From Malurus cyaneus samueli (lineage: Eukaryota; Chordata; Aves; Passeriformes; Maluridae), in assembly GCA_009741485.1 (NCBI GenBank), contig CM019216.1, forward strand, positions 22,536,587 through 22,600,586: 64,000 nt of DNA, in the 5' to 3' direction. The notes below the pieces were generated by a model. That model had not been told where the DNA came from. It searched no databases and saw only the letters and a list, made by a program, of their open reading frames with translations. Positions 52,800-63,659 of this stretch are shown one piece after another. A program made the translations under genes and the position numbers. How positions within the stretch are numbered: position 1 is the first letter of the stretch; each line of letters begins with the position of its first letter.

Positions 52800-53345
52800 T
52801 CACAGAAGCACAAAATTGCTGAGGCTGGAAGGGACCTCTGGACTTCATCTAGTCCAATTTTCTTCCCGAAACAAGGTCAGGTAGAGCAGGCTATCTGGAA
52901 CCATATCCAATCATGATTTCAGTTTCTTCAAGAAGGGAGACTTCAAAACTTCTTTGTGGGGGCTTATTCCAGTTTTTGATGATTNNNNNNNNNNNNNNNN
53001 NNNNGATTTTTTCCCATGTTTCAATGGAATTTCCTACATTTGAATTTATGCCCATCACCTCCTGTTCTTTCCCTTGATAGCACTGAGAAGGGTCTGGCTC
53101 CAAATTATTTTTTATCCCTGACCTAAAACTTTGATATATGTGTACAAATCTTCAGTCTTTAACAGCCCCAGCTCTCTCTGCCTTTTCTTGTATAACAGAT
53201 GCTCCAATCCCTTAATCATCTCCGTGTCTCTCACTGAGCCCACAGCACTGTACCCAAATCTCTCCTGTACTGGGAATCCTGGGACTGGAAATGGCTTGCC
53301 AGGTGTGTCTCACCAGCTCTGAGCACAGGGGTAGGATCACCTCCC
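52800..53345 (-). mobile_element. CR1 LINE, 3' fragment interrupted by an assembly gap
   Basis: It begins near the CR1 terminus in reverse complement ('gaggctggaagggacctctggacttcatctagtccaa', 52820 on). After the gap it continues through 'tttcaatggaatttcctacatttg' and 'caccccagctctct...gatgctccaatcccttaatcatctc'-like CR1 sequence near 53165-53222. It ends with 'ctcaccagctctgagcacaggggtaggatcacctccc' near 53309-53345. The copy is diverged. Confidence 0.9.
52985..53004. other. Assembly gap, 20 N
   Basis: Twenty N bases inside the CR1 copy. The number may be a placeholder, so the true gap length is unknown. Confidence 0.99.
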
Positions 53346-55387
53346 TTCAACTAATGGCAGCAATCTTTCTAATGTAGCTAGGCTTGCTTTGACAAAAGAA
53401 ATCTTCATAGAACTATTCCTTTTTCGGTGCATTTGACTTTTGAACACCCTTTTCTGGCTACTACCATCTCTACAATAGTCCTACTTTCATTTCCTGTAAT
53501 AGTCTAATGAGAATAAAGCACTTCCACTGAACCCTGCTACTCAGTTTGTGTCTTAAGCTTTGTGTGCTCTGCCTGTAGATCCAAACCTAAACAAGAGATC
53601 TGAGGCTTTTTCAAACTCATTTCCTGCTTTTGGCAGACAAGCTGGGATGCAGTTCTCTTCCTTCTCTTGATACTTCTTTCAGAACGGGAGTTTCTTGCCC
53701 ACCCTCACCTGGGAAAAGGTGGACCCTCCTTCTAACATCAGGAGAAAAAACCCAAATAGATTTCATAAGCTGAATGCATATGCAATGCATAAATAGGCTA
53801 AATTTATTGTCTTAATTCAAGTAGAATTTGCAGTTGCCTTTGAAACCAATGTAGAGGAGGTAGCTTGACATAGTTCATAATTTCTTGTTCCCTCTTGTAT
53901 CATTGACTTTGATATACCATGTTTTATCTTCCTCAAACTTGGTTTAAATCCCAGCTTACCCTAGAGCTCCCTTTTTCCCAACATTTCTGCCAGTGCAGAA
54001 ATGAGGTTATGCCATACTGAATTGCAGTCTAAGAGATACTGAAGTCCACAAAGTACTTGCCCTAAAGGCTACAAGGTCAGAAATTGTTCCTATGGTGTCC
54101 TAAGTCCAATTACCTTCCCATTTCCTTGTTATGACATTTATAGTCCTAGTGAAACCACCAATGCAAAGGAACCCCATTATGTTGTTGGTAATTTTGAAAA
54201 GGCTGCAGTTTTCTCTGTAGAGCAAGTACACGACTTCCCAGGGTATTTTTTATGGGATGTAGGCAGCACCATTAAAATTCCCCAGATTCATACAAAGTGG
54301 TTTAAATTCTGATGATTACAACGAAATAGAGACACTCTATATTTCTTGTGAATGTAAAATTCTCCTAAGTTCTGGAAATACAGTTCTAATTCTCAATTAA
54401 TTTGGAAAAAAAAATTTGGACAGAAAGCATTTGTCCAGTCCTGTCTCAGACGGTTGTTACACAACAGTCCAAGAATACTGAATGTACCAATTGATCAATA
54501 CTGTGGGATCAGTATTTTGAAAAATGAAACAGCTATCATACGCATTTTAAAACTTCCCTGTGCCAGTGATGTGTACAAATTGAAGAGTATGGGGTGGGAA
54601 GTGTAAGATATTCTGAAAGCTAAAAAGAAAGAAAAAGCTTTCCTAGGCAAGTGTCCATAAACACCCTATCTGTTCTGCAGAATATTAGCCAATGCTGCCA
54701 GTGTTCAAAGCCTAATATCCTTATGATAGATAAATAATATCTATCATTTAGTCTTCTACTCATCACAAGGATGCATGTTTGCTCCTGCAGAGATACATTT
54801 TCTTTGGTGTACTGCCAAGAAACAATATGGTTGGCATGTCAAGGAGTAATGAGGGTCTTTATTATTCCAGACAAATCTCAAAAAAAGTACGGTATCTTGA
54901 AAATGTAAACATGAATGTGTCTTTGTTGAAATATCAGATCAAAAGCTGTTCTTAAAAAGAAAATAACCTTGTCACAAGATGAAGACAAAGAGAAGGTTAG
55001 ATGGAAGAAATCATGTCCTTTCTCTGCCGTTTTGTCAGTTATGTTACACTGGATTATTTAACTTTGTGCAATGGAAATGCACATTGCCTGAACGGACAGC
55101 CAAAAATTAGTGAAAATATCACATTGGACTTATATTCTTTCCCTTGTATTTTTGATTATGTCATTGGATGAGAGTGAATTGATTTTTGTTTGGTCAAATT
55201 AAACTAAGTCTCGCAGAATGGTGTTTAGAGGACTGTGACATGGATTTTGAAAATCAGTTTGTAAATGGGAGCAGTAGTACACATATGTCTCTCCATTGAA
55301 TAAGTTTTCTTATCAGAGGAGATGCTTTATTTTCCAGGTTTTAGTCACATACTTCTAATTGATAAAACTTTGTGTACAAAGAACATA
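53346..55387. other. Intergenic, nothing recognised
   Basis: AT-rich non-coding sequence. A small inverted repeat (gatagat / atctatc, around 54726-54746) is the only structure noticed. Confidence 0.6.
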
Positions 55388-55845
55388 AAATAGGACTGTA
55401 AGGGATCTTCAGAGATTGCCTGCGCCAATACCATCCATGATCAGTTACCCCCTTGCCCTGCTCAGGTAAGTTTGTTAGTCTTTTTTTAATAAACATTTTG
55501 ACAGAAATTGCAGACCCTATTAAAGTATCTATTCCAGTGCTTCTGTAGCCTTACTATAAGAACTGTAAGAACATTTCTTTGTATCTGAATCTTCCTTTCT
55601 ATAACTGAAAGCCATTTTTCCTTGTTCTATCCTGAGTTGGAAAAAGCAGAAAAATAGATGTTTTTCTTTTCCTTGCAGCAGCTTTTTGTGTACCTGAATG
55701 CTGTTATAAAGTCTTCTCCAATCTGCTTTTCTTCAGGAAAAATAACTTATTCAATCTTCCTTCAGAGAACACAGGTTCTTTCCCTTTCAATTGTTTGTAG
55801 TTCTTCTTTGGCTCTTCCCAAACTGATCCACTGTTTCTTAGACCT
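55388..55845 (-). mobile_element. CR1 LINE, old 3' fragment
   Basis: A degraded reverse-complement CR1 copy. Hallmarks are 'tgtaagggatcttcagagattgcctgcgccaa' near 55397, 'aagaacatttctttgtatctgaatcttcctttctataactgaaagcc' near 55567, and 'cttgttctatcctg' near 55620. Downstream are a characteristic 'taaagtcttctccaatctgcttttcttcagg' block near 55707 and 'gctcttcccaaactgatccactg' near 55811. It is more diverged than the other copies. Confidence 0.75.
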
Positions 55846-57269
55846 CTCCAGCTGGCATCTTGACAATAAGTAATGGAATATGTTGATCATTTTTCAGGTT
55901 GCTTATGTTTGTAATACTAGGCTAGAATTTTGCCTTTTCTCACAGTAAAGTTAGGATATTTATTTATTTTTTGTTCATAAATTCTAGGCCCTGTTTTCAA
56001 GACCTGAGGCCTTGTCAGTGTGCATTTTATTGTTCTTTTTCTAAGTCATTTGACTTCACTGAATTGCTTCTCATTTATTTTGAGTAATTTCTTAATTTTG
56101 TTTAAATTATTTTAAATTTTAATCCTCATTGCCATAACATCTATCCCAGCTTGACATGTCATACAGCCTTGAATTCCACAGGTTTGTAGGGATGCACAGT
56201 TTGTTCCCAAATAGTCTGCAAGAGCAACAATTACAGTCTAAAACTGCCAATGCTGGACAATCTCCAGCTCCCTGGAAATTTTTTAGAAGTTGACTGAAAA
56301 CTGTTAGAATAAAAATATCTTATAGACGCATCACATGAATCAGTCTAATGTAGTGTTGTACTGCTAGAAGGAAGTCAACATTGAAGTCAAAGACAGATTG
56401 ACCTCATCTATGAAATAATGTATTTAGAAATCCTTTCTGTTCCAAGAATTGATGGTAAGTCTATAAACTTAATAGAGTCCAAAATTGATAGTGCTAGTTA
56501 TCCTAAGGAATGCCTGCAATATTAAGAATAAATATAGAATAAAAAAAGATATATATATATGTAGGGTTTTTAGCTGGGTTATAATGGAACAGTTTACAAT
56601 TTGCCTACATGACCATGAATTTTGCTCTAAGTGTGAATCAGCTACAGATCACAAAAAAATGCTGTTTCCTAAAGGCAATCTGTATCTATATATGACAAAA
56701 CTTCAAAGAGTATAATAAATTTTTGTAATTTCAAAAATCATATTCCACATAGATATGTTAAATATTCTATTGTATTTGTTATATGTATTTGGGTTATTTA
56801 TGTTGGGAAATGGTGGAGGCTTTAACATGTATGTATTTGAAATACTTATCCATCTCTGTTGTCTGCTGACATTATTGACAGAAAACAGAGTGAGAGGTTT
56901 ATCCTTTGCTTCCTCCACCTGAAGAATCTTGCTTTCTCAGATCAGCAGGGTTGGTCTCCTAGTTAAGCTTATATTAGCCCCGCTGATCATGCCTCTCTCC
57001 TAGAAGTTAAATACTGATAGAAACTTCTTCAAACAGAGGAAGGCCTTCAGTTCAAATTTACCATTAAATAATAATCAAGTTTTAATAAGGTTGGCCCTAC
57101 TCCTGCCTCCTTTTCAAACAATGATTTTTTTCTTCTTTACATAAAGGTGCTTAAAATCAGGACAAGATCAGGACAACTTGCTATGCTTGTTTCTGTTTCA
57201 TCTAAAATGAACGTCAGAGCTCCAGGGAGGTAGTTGACGCCAAGGAGAGACAAGTTTCAGAAGCACATA
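55846..57269. other. Intergenic, nothing recognised
   Basis: AT-rich sequence with a short (AT)6 run at 56549-56560. No gene is recognised. Confidence 0.6.
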
Positions 57270-57480
57270 TATCCTGGGCTTGGCTGGCGTGGAGTTAGAT
57301 TTTTTCATGTCTAGTGTGGGCTGTGTGTTGAAAACAGTGTTGGTAACACAGGGATGTTTTTGTTACTGCTGAGCAGCACTTACACATTGTCAAGGCCTTT
57401 TCTGCCCCTCATACCACCCAACCAGAGAGAATGGTGGGAGGGATGGAATTACCAGAGGTAATTTGGGAGGGGGTGGAATC
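57270..57480 (+). mobile_element. ERVL-like LTR fragment (5' part of the LTR)
   Basis: It resembles the beginning of the avian ERVL-type LTR. Hallmarks are a TGTCCTGG-like start (here tatcctgggcttggctggcg), 'tggagttagattttttcatg', 'gttgaaaacagtgttggtaacacagggatgttttt', and 'ttactgctgagcagcacttacac...gtcaaggccttttctgcccctcataccaccc'. The similarity fades after about 57460, with no TATA or R-U5, so it is a truncated remnant. Confidence 0.72.
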
Positions 57481-57602
57481 CTCCCTCAGACTTAATTCTT
57501 GGAAAGTAGCCAGAGCTTCAGTGATGATTTGATTATCACCAAATCGAGTCATCACAAGATTGATTTAATTCAATGGAAAATAAAAAAACAGAAAGAGGAA
57601 GC

Positions 57603-57621
57603 TTTTTTTTTTTTTTTTTTT
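57603..57621. repeat. Poly(T) tract, 19 T
   Basis: Uninterrupted T run. Confidence 0.97.
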
Positions 57622-59206
57622 GAAAGAAGAAACCTGAGTCTATGTTATGAACCTTTAAGAACTGCTATGTGCTTTAAGCACCATCCTTCCCTTTCCTACC
57701 ATCAGTTATAAGCTTCTGTCCCTTGCCTCTTCACCTCTTCATAGACGTTGGAGATACCATTTCTTGTACTTGTAAGCTGGTAATTTACTTTGCTTTAGAC
57801 TGGATCTGTAAAATGACACTATTAGGAAAAAAATCTTTTTCTTGTTGTTAGAAGTCTCGCTGAAGTCAGCTGGGGTCATTGATTAAAGGCTTAGCTGTGA
57901 CATGGCACAGGGAATTTCTTTTAAGACAAATATAAAACTTTGTGATTTTTGCAGCTCGTGTCAAGAGGAAAGCACAAAGAGGAGGCTCCATGTCTCCACA
58001 AAAAAAAAAAAAAAGCCATTTCATACAGAATATTGGAAACAAATAATAACCTAAAAGAAAGGTAAAATACTGTAGGGAAGATAGCTGAGTTACACCTTGC
58101 AAACTGCAATGAACCAAAAAATGCTCATTCAAAAGCCATAAAAGTCAAATCAAACAGGAGAGGAGAACTGGTTCTGTACCAAGAATGACGAAGAAAATCT
58201 AATACAATGTGCAAACAAAGAAACATTTTCTTTATTTTCAACAATACTGGATTTTTTCTAAGTATTGGTCTGTTACCGGGAATAAGGTTACAGAAACAGA
58301 AATTCTGAATTTGAGAAACAAACACAGGAATACTTGATTATGTTACCTCTCAGCCTTGAAAAAAGTAACAAGTAAAAGTAGTACTCTCCCACTTACGGTT
58401 TAGTAAACCACTCATTCTGGGATTTATGAAAACCACATATAACCACATTATAAGGCACACTAATGTAATGTCTAGTTTTTAGATTAAGATTTAAAGGAGA
58501 CACAAGCTTCAGTAGATATAGTTAGAGTTAAACCAGTCCCTAAGCCACAAAACTGAACATAAACTCTAAAATTTGCCTACTCAGGTTCCTGACCAGAATT
58601 CTATGTCACAAATCCATCTTTAATTGAAATTGATCTCAACAAGCGTTCAAGGAGGAAAGGACATGGAAGGCCAGTGTAGCTAATTAAGGGGTACAAAGCA
58701 ATAAATCAATAGCAAAAAATGCTCACAACCCAAAAACTTCTCAGTAGAGAAAGGAGGAAGTGTGACCACATTGAAGATATAAGTAATCTTAGAAACAGAC
58801 AAGTGAAAAATTATTTCTGAAAAGGGACAGGCTAAACAATATTTCAAAGCTTTAAAACATGTTTGCCATGATTACTGTCCTCTGGGACAATGGTTTAGAC
58901 CTCATTATTCTGTGTTTGTTTGAAGGTGAAAAACACTTTCTAAATATTCTTAGTTTTTGTTTGTGCCTGTCAGTTTGTTTTCTAGTATATTAGATTTTAT
59001 GTCAGGTTTCTGGAGCTATTAAGCCTTTTTCTAAACACTTTTCAGCTAGGTACCACCAGAGGTTAAAGGTGAGATGAATAACTGGCTCTCTACCCCACTG
59101 TATTTCTGAGCATGCACTGGTATCTAATTTTGATCCTCTAAGGAATCTGACTAAGCTGTGCCAAGTGAAGCTGGGGAGCTCTGAATTGCAAGATTTCTAG
59201 GCTGTT

Positions 59207-59230
59207 GTTTTTTGTTTTGTTTTTTTTTTT
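59207..59230. repeat. T-rich simple repeat
   Basis: A T run interrupted by G every 4-6 bases, then ten or more T. Confidence 0.9.
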
Positions 59231-60974
59231 ATATGAACATCTACAGTTACACATTATAGTTACATAAGGATATACAATGTTATTTGTAGTGTTAAACATA
59301 AAGTTTGGTTTCAAAATAGCTTACTGTGACCTGATCAGGGATATGTAGGGAAAAAACATCAGAGCTAGTGAATATATTGAGATAAGAAAATACTGAGTAA
59401 TGCCAATATTTTCAGATATGGAATACATTTCTGTCTTATTGTTCAACATCTAAATTCCCCAGGAACTCTTATAATCCCTCAGATCATTCATTTCAGCCTA
59501 GTTTGGCAAACCTTAGATGTTTGAAAAAGACTTTGAAGCAGTAACTATGTCAAATTCTTTTTATCTAATGATAGCTGACCAGATAGTGTTTCACAAATAA
59601 TTCAAAGCAGTTCACTAGCAGAAATGATAGATTAAGGATATACTAAAATGATGATTTGTGTTTAATATTGTGCCAGCATTGAATAGTCAAGGTTCAATAG
59701 ACCTCTAATTGCTCTCCTTCTTGAACCATGCTCCCTTGTTAATGCATGGAAAAAGCCTGCTACAAAGTAGTCTAGTTTAGTCAAAGTTAACAGTTTTCTA
59801 TGAAATCATGCTAATCAGATTTCCATTTTTACCTCATGCATATGCCAGGTTTGTTGGTCTTCCATTCCTTCATTTTCTAAAAAGAAAGTATTTTTAAAAC
59901 TCAGTCTAGTATAACAAATGCCAACAATGGTAGCTTTTCCATTTCTTCAGGAAAAAAAATATATTATTTACAGGCATATTTTTTTTGTGTATTGTAGATC
60001 ACTGTTTTATATATGGACTATTTTTTTGTCATTTCTCATTCCTGTTTTTATGATGTTAACTGCATTCATTTATTCCACCAAGGATTTGTGAGGTAAACAT
60101 TAAAGAAATTAGTTGAAAGTATCCATATCATACTTTTCTACACATTCACAGATTTTATGCAACGTCATCCTTTAGTAATAGCTATTTCTGACAGATTTTA
60201 ATGTCTTTGGCAGTCACACTATGTTTCTTCTACAAGGCAGCACTGACAACCTTCCTGTAAGGAAATATGGACAGGAACTTTCATAGACACAGCTCCTCTG
60301 TTCCAATTTATATCTCTCTATACATGTGGACACCTGATGACTTAAACAGGATATAAACAGAGCATTTACACACAGTTTTTCAAAGAGTAACTTTAACAAT
60401 TTTATCACATAGCTGTAAAGAAAGGAAGTCCTCCTCAAAGCAGACAGTACATATTGAAAATTAAATAGGATTAAATGACAAAGCTATGGAATGTGCTATT
60501 GAATATAAATAATCTAGCTAAAGAATTTCTAGAGACTGGGATATTATGTGTGAGAAGCATCATTATATGCATGCCGTATTCTGATGCTCTTCCTGGGCAT
60601 TGGCTGTGAGCAGCTGAGGAATCACTCCCTACCTGAGGAACCTTCCCTCAGCTTTGCTGTTTTGCTTCCACTGCTCTGTGCAGACCCCATGTGATAAGTT
60701 GGTTCATGAAATCGCCACATGCTTTATTAAAACAGTTTGTAACACCTTCATCTCCCACACAGAATTTATGTATTGGCATCCATAGGGGAGGCCTTTGCAC
60801 TACCAATCCCTTTTTGCGAAGTTTTTCCCTTTGATTAGATAGCTGAGTAATATAAACCTGTAAATGGGTATCAGATATTTTAGGGTGGTCTGCAGCATTT
60901 CTACATCAAAAGGCATTCATACAACATTCAAATGGTGAACTCTGATGTCTCACGGGGTTGTGTTCTAATATTTA

Positions 60975-61250
60975 GCAAAGCCAATGGTAAGCACTTTAAT
61001 AGGTACCTTAAAAGGTTCCCCCTTTGCTCCAATTACTTGTATTGTGTCCTTACAAATTTTGCAACCTAGTGGCAAGGACTGAATGGTTGATCGTTCTGCC
61101 CCTGATCCACGAGGAACTCAAATTCCTGTTGCTGGGGTCCTACTTTCAATTTTATCAAGGGCTCACTGAACTTATGTACCCCAGCAAATAGAGCCCCTGA
61201 CACCCAATCACTCTCAGCAAACAGTTCACTGCTATTCTTTGCCTGCAATT
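60975..61250 (-). pseudogene. ERV protease remnant (start of pol)
   Basis: The minus-strand frame has SEPLIKLKVGPQQQEFEFLV (about 61107-61166), the usual lead-in to a retroviral aspartic protease active site. The expected Asp-Thr-Gly is not present: the frame shows Asp-Gln-Gly, and the downstream sequence fits protease only in another frame, so a small deletion in the active site is the simplest explanation. A further protease-like stretch (VIGAKGEPFKVPI) lies near 61000-61040 in a different frame. It then meets a stop near 60970, and no flap/C-terminal half or reverse transcriptase follows. It is non-functional. Confidence 0.75.
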
Positions 61251-62642
61251 CTTTTTCAAATGTCCCTTTTCTGGCAGTAATAACAGACCACATTTTTCCA
61301 AGGACTGTTGTTCTAGTTGGGTACCCGAATTTGGTTCTTTCTTTTCTGCCCTGTACTGCCGCCACCATCATTCAACCGTTTCTTGTAACTTCCATCCCTT
61401 CTTACATATACCCTCTGTGCTTCCTTAATAGTTCATCCAGCCCTCTGTTTTGCCAATCTCTAGTTTTTCTAATTTCCTTGATATCAGGCCATCCCCGAGA
61501 CACAAACTGAAATTTTAAGAGGGTTTGGCCCACCGGGCTGTCAGGATCTACCCCAGAATACAACTGCAAATTTCTTCTTAATCTTTCCAACCAGGTGGTA
61601 GGGTCCTATCTTCTTTTGCACTATCATTAAAGGCTTACTCATATTTTGCCCTCTAGGCACTGCTTCTCTTATCCTTGTACTATAATGGTTCTTAGGTCTT
61701 GCATGTTAGCCCAATCTTGTGGATTTTGATTGTCCCAATTGGGCTGCTGTAGTGGCCATTTCGTATCACCCATGGGACCCTGTGGTGTTGATTTTCCCAG
61801 ATACGCATGCCTGCAGTTCTAATCATGCTCTCTCTTCTGCTGTGAAAAGTATTCCTAAAATGGATTGCAGCTGTCCAGGTATAGATATTTGGTCAGGAAT
61901 TGATCTACTCTTTTGCTGCTCCGAGGGTTTCTAAAAGATGTCCCATTTCTTTTTTAAATTCGCGGACATCTACGGAGTTTAAAGGGACTGCCACATATCC
62001 TATACTGGGTGCCTGCCCACCCCTTGTTGATTTATCATTCCCATAGCCACTTCCCTTAGGGGGTATAACTTGCGGGCTCTGCTCCGCGTTACGGTCCCTG
62101 CAGAATGTTATCTTCTTCCTCAGATGAGGAATCTCCCTGTTTCCCGAGGGATAGTGGCCCAGCCTCCCCCCTTGTGCCTGATCTAAGGACCTAGGAGTGG
62201 GCGGCACATATGGTGGGGTGCATCATCAGAGTTTTTACGTCTATTTTTTTTTTAGCACAAACACCCCTGCTCCTTCTGTGTTAGGGAGCCAGAGAGCAGC
62301 ATAATCACTCTCCTCTTGTATGAAGGGTTTTTACTGTTTACCCAAACATTTAAAGCTTGGACACAGATTCTTCATCTGACAATATGGGCCAATACAAAAA
62401 TCCGACTTGATTTTCTTCCCCCCCAAACCAGCATACAGTAATTTATCATTTTAATTTACTTTTCCCCTTGGTCCGAGGTCGTCAGCCCAATGTATAAACT
62501 GCTGTCCCAACGGACTGTCAGGAGGGATGTCTGGGAGCTTCATTTGGGGCTCCCCTCCATGGATGTAGAGGGCTTGCTTTCCCTCTGTCCCATCTTCCAG
62601 AGTGTCTTCAGCGGGGGAAATGAGTATCACACTCACACGCAC
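61230..62642 (-). pseudogene. ERV gag remnant, broken in several frames
   Basis: Pieces in order along the minus strand are as follows. A matrix start with DIPPDSPLGQQFIHW (about 62475-62520) probably begins at the ATG at 62541-62543, though an upstream in-frame ATG exists at 62640-62642. A proline-rich spacer and capsid start contains VPLNSVDVREFKKEMGHLLE (about 61925-61990). A capsid C-terminal part includes ERLRRNLQLYSGVDPDSPVG (about 61525-61587). The nucleocapsid has a CCHC zinc-knuckle whose residues fall in two frames (about 61259-61310). Together these read as a gammaretroviral-type Gag. In-frame stops (for example 62451-62453) and frameshifts separate the pieces, so no complete Gag can be made. 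Confidence 0.82.
62529..62590. repeat. Diverged direct repeat of the leader, copy A
   Basis: The stretch gtctgggagcttcatttggggctcccctccatgg... resembles gtctgggagttttgcgtggggctcccttcccacgg... at about 63169-63225. The likely gag start ATG lies in copy A. Confidence 0.55.
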
Positions 62643-62705
62643 TATCCTTCCCAGTCGTGTCTAATCTCTCACAGGGGAATAGGGACTGCACACGCGGACC
62701 CCCCG

Positions 62706-63100
62706 GACCCCCTACACACACACAGACAGCGGGCGTCTCCCGGGCGAGCTAGAGCCTCGCGCTCGCAGCCCTTCCCCGCGGACCTCCCACACACACACAG
62801 ACACGTGAGCGGTCTCCACGAATGAGCTAGCGAGCCTCGGCGCTCGCAGCCCTTCCCCGCGGACCTCCACACACAGACACGCGGGCGGCTCCGCGAATGA
62901 GCTAGCGAGCCTCGGCGCTTCAGCCCCTCCGCGGGACGTCTCCACACACACACGCAGCGGCAGTCTCCGCGGCGAGCTAGAAGCCTCGGCGCTAGCCCTT
63001 CTCCGCGGACGTCTCGCACACACAGACACGAGGCACTCTCCGCGGGCATATGAATCTGACCGTCTCACAGCCTCTCCGCGGGCGTCTCTCACACGCACAC
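62706..63100. repeat. CpG-rich tandem array in the ERV leader, about five units of 73-81 bp
   Basis: Units run from 'gac(c/g)tc' to 'ccgcg' at 62706-62780 (75 bp), 62781-62861 (81), 62862-62934 (73), 62935-63007 (73) and 63008-63080 (73), with a partial sixth unit from 63081. Each has the same order: a CA-dinucleotide run with acacagacac, a gcggnctcc motif, 'gagctag', 'cctcggcgct', then 'agccc(t)tcc(c)cgcg'. The fifth unit is most diverged in its middle. The array sits between the primer-binding site and gag. Two overlapping minus-strand frames of 126-128 codons through it are products of its GC-rich composition. Confidence 0.9.
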
Positions 63101-63180
63101 TTGTAGGGACACCGGCCCTACCCGGCGTCTCAAAATTTAGACTTGTAGGGGCTCCAGCCCTACCCGGTGTCTGGGAGTTT
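63099..63180. repeat. 42-bp tandem duplication in the ERV leader
   Basis: acttgtagggacaccggccc starts at 63099 and acttgtaggggctccagccc starts at 63141. Both continue into 'tacccgg(c/t)gtct'. This is separate from the neighbouring 73-81 bp array. Confidence 0.85.
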
Positions 63181-63587
63181 TGCGTGGGGCTCCCTTCCCA
63201 CGGGTCCAGAGGCTGTGTGGAGGGCTTAGGGTTCCCCCGAGCCGCCTCTCCGTGAGCGGTTCCCCGTCGCCTGTCCAGGGGCTAGTTAATACAACTTCAA
63301 CCCCCTTTACACACCTCTGAAACCCACCTCCCTCCGGAGGGGAATTTTAGAGAGGTCTCTACAAACGGGGGGTGAGCCCACCTCTCAGGGAACCCTTTAC
63401 CCCATGTACTCACCGTCCTGGGAGTCGTCCGGAGTTTTGTGCACAAAAAATGTTATGGAGGTATAAAATCCCTTGACTAGTATCTGAATTTAGGTTCATC
63501 GGGTAGGGGTGCTGGTGAAGTGCCCTCTCCGGGCCGTCAAATAAAGACGGGGCCGCCTCCCTTTGAAGGACTCCACAGAAGATCCCT

Positions 63588-63604
63588 ATCCGATCACGGC
63601 ACCA
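63588..63604 (-). other. ERV primer-binding site, tRNA-His type
   Basis: On the minus strand the site reads TGGTGCCGTGATCGGAT, directly inside the LTR end (LTR ...TGACA, then ATT, then the site). The canonical 18-nt site complementary to the 3' end of tRNA-His is one base longer, so this copy appears to have lost one C. Use of tRNA-His is the hallmark of ERV-H-like retroviruses; its use here is inferred from the sequence only. Confidence 0.82.
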
Positions 63605-63659
63605 AATTGTCATAAATTGATCCTCAAGAGCCAATCAGAGGTTAGAAGCCAATTAACAA

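Larger units (their letters stand above)
57481..60949. other. Intergenic, no gene recognised
   Basis: AT-rich sequence with homopolymer tracts: T19 at 57603-57621, A15 at 58000-58014, and a T-rich tract at 59207-59230. No exon is recognised. The last few hundred bases (60540-60949) may include sequence once internal to the ERV to the right, but I cannot support that. Confidence 0.5.

Noticed and set aside
61540..62520. PDSPxGQ peptide occurring twice in the gag remnant, considered as an internal duplication
   Set aside because: The shared stretch is very short and lies in different Gag regions (matrix start and capsid C-terminal part). Surrounding residues do not match.
62669..63098. Two overlapping minus-strand frames of 126 and 128 codons
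   Set aside because: They run through the GC-rich tandem array, where stop codons are rare and repeated units give repeated peptides. They do not resemble Gag or any known protein.
62706..63100. Array considered as a CRISPR
   Set aside because: Units are contiguous whole-unit repeats without unique spacers, in a vertebrate genome and inside an ERV leader.
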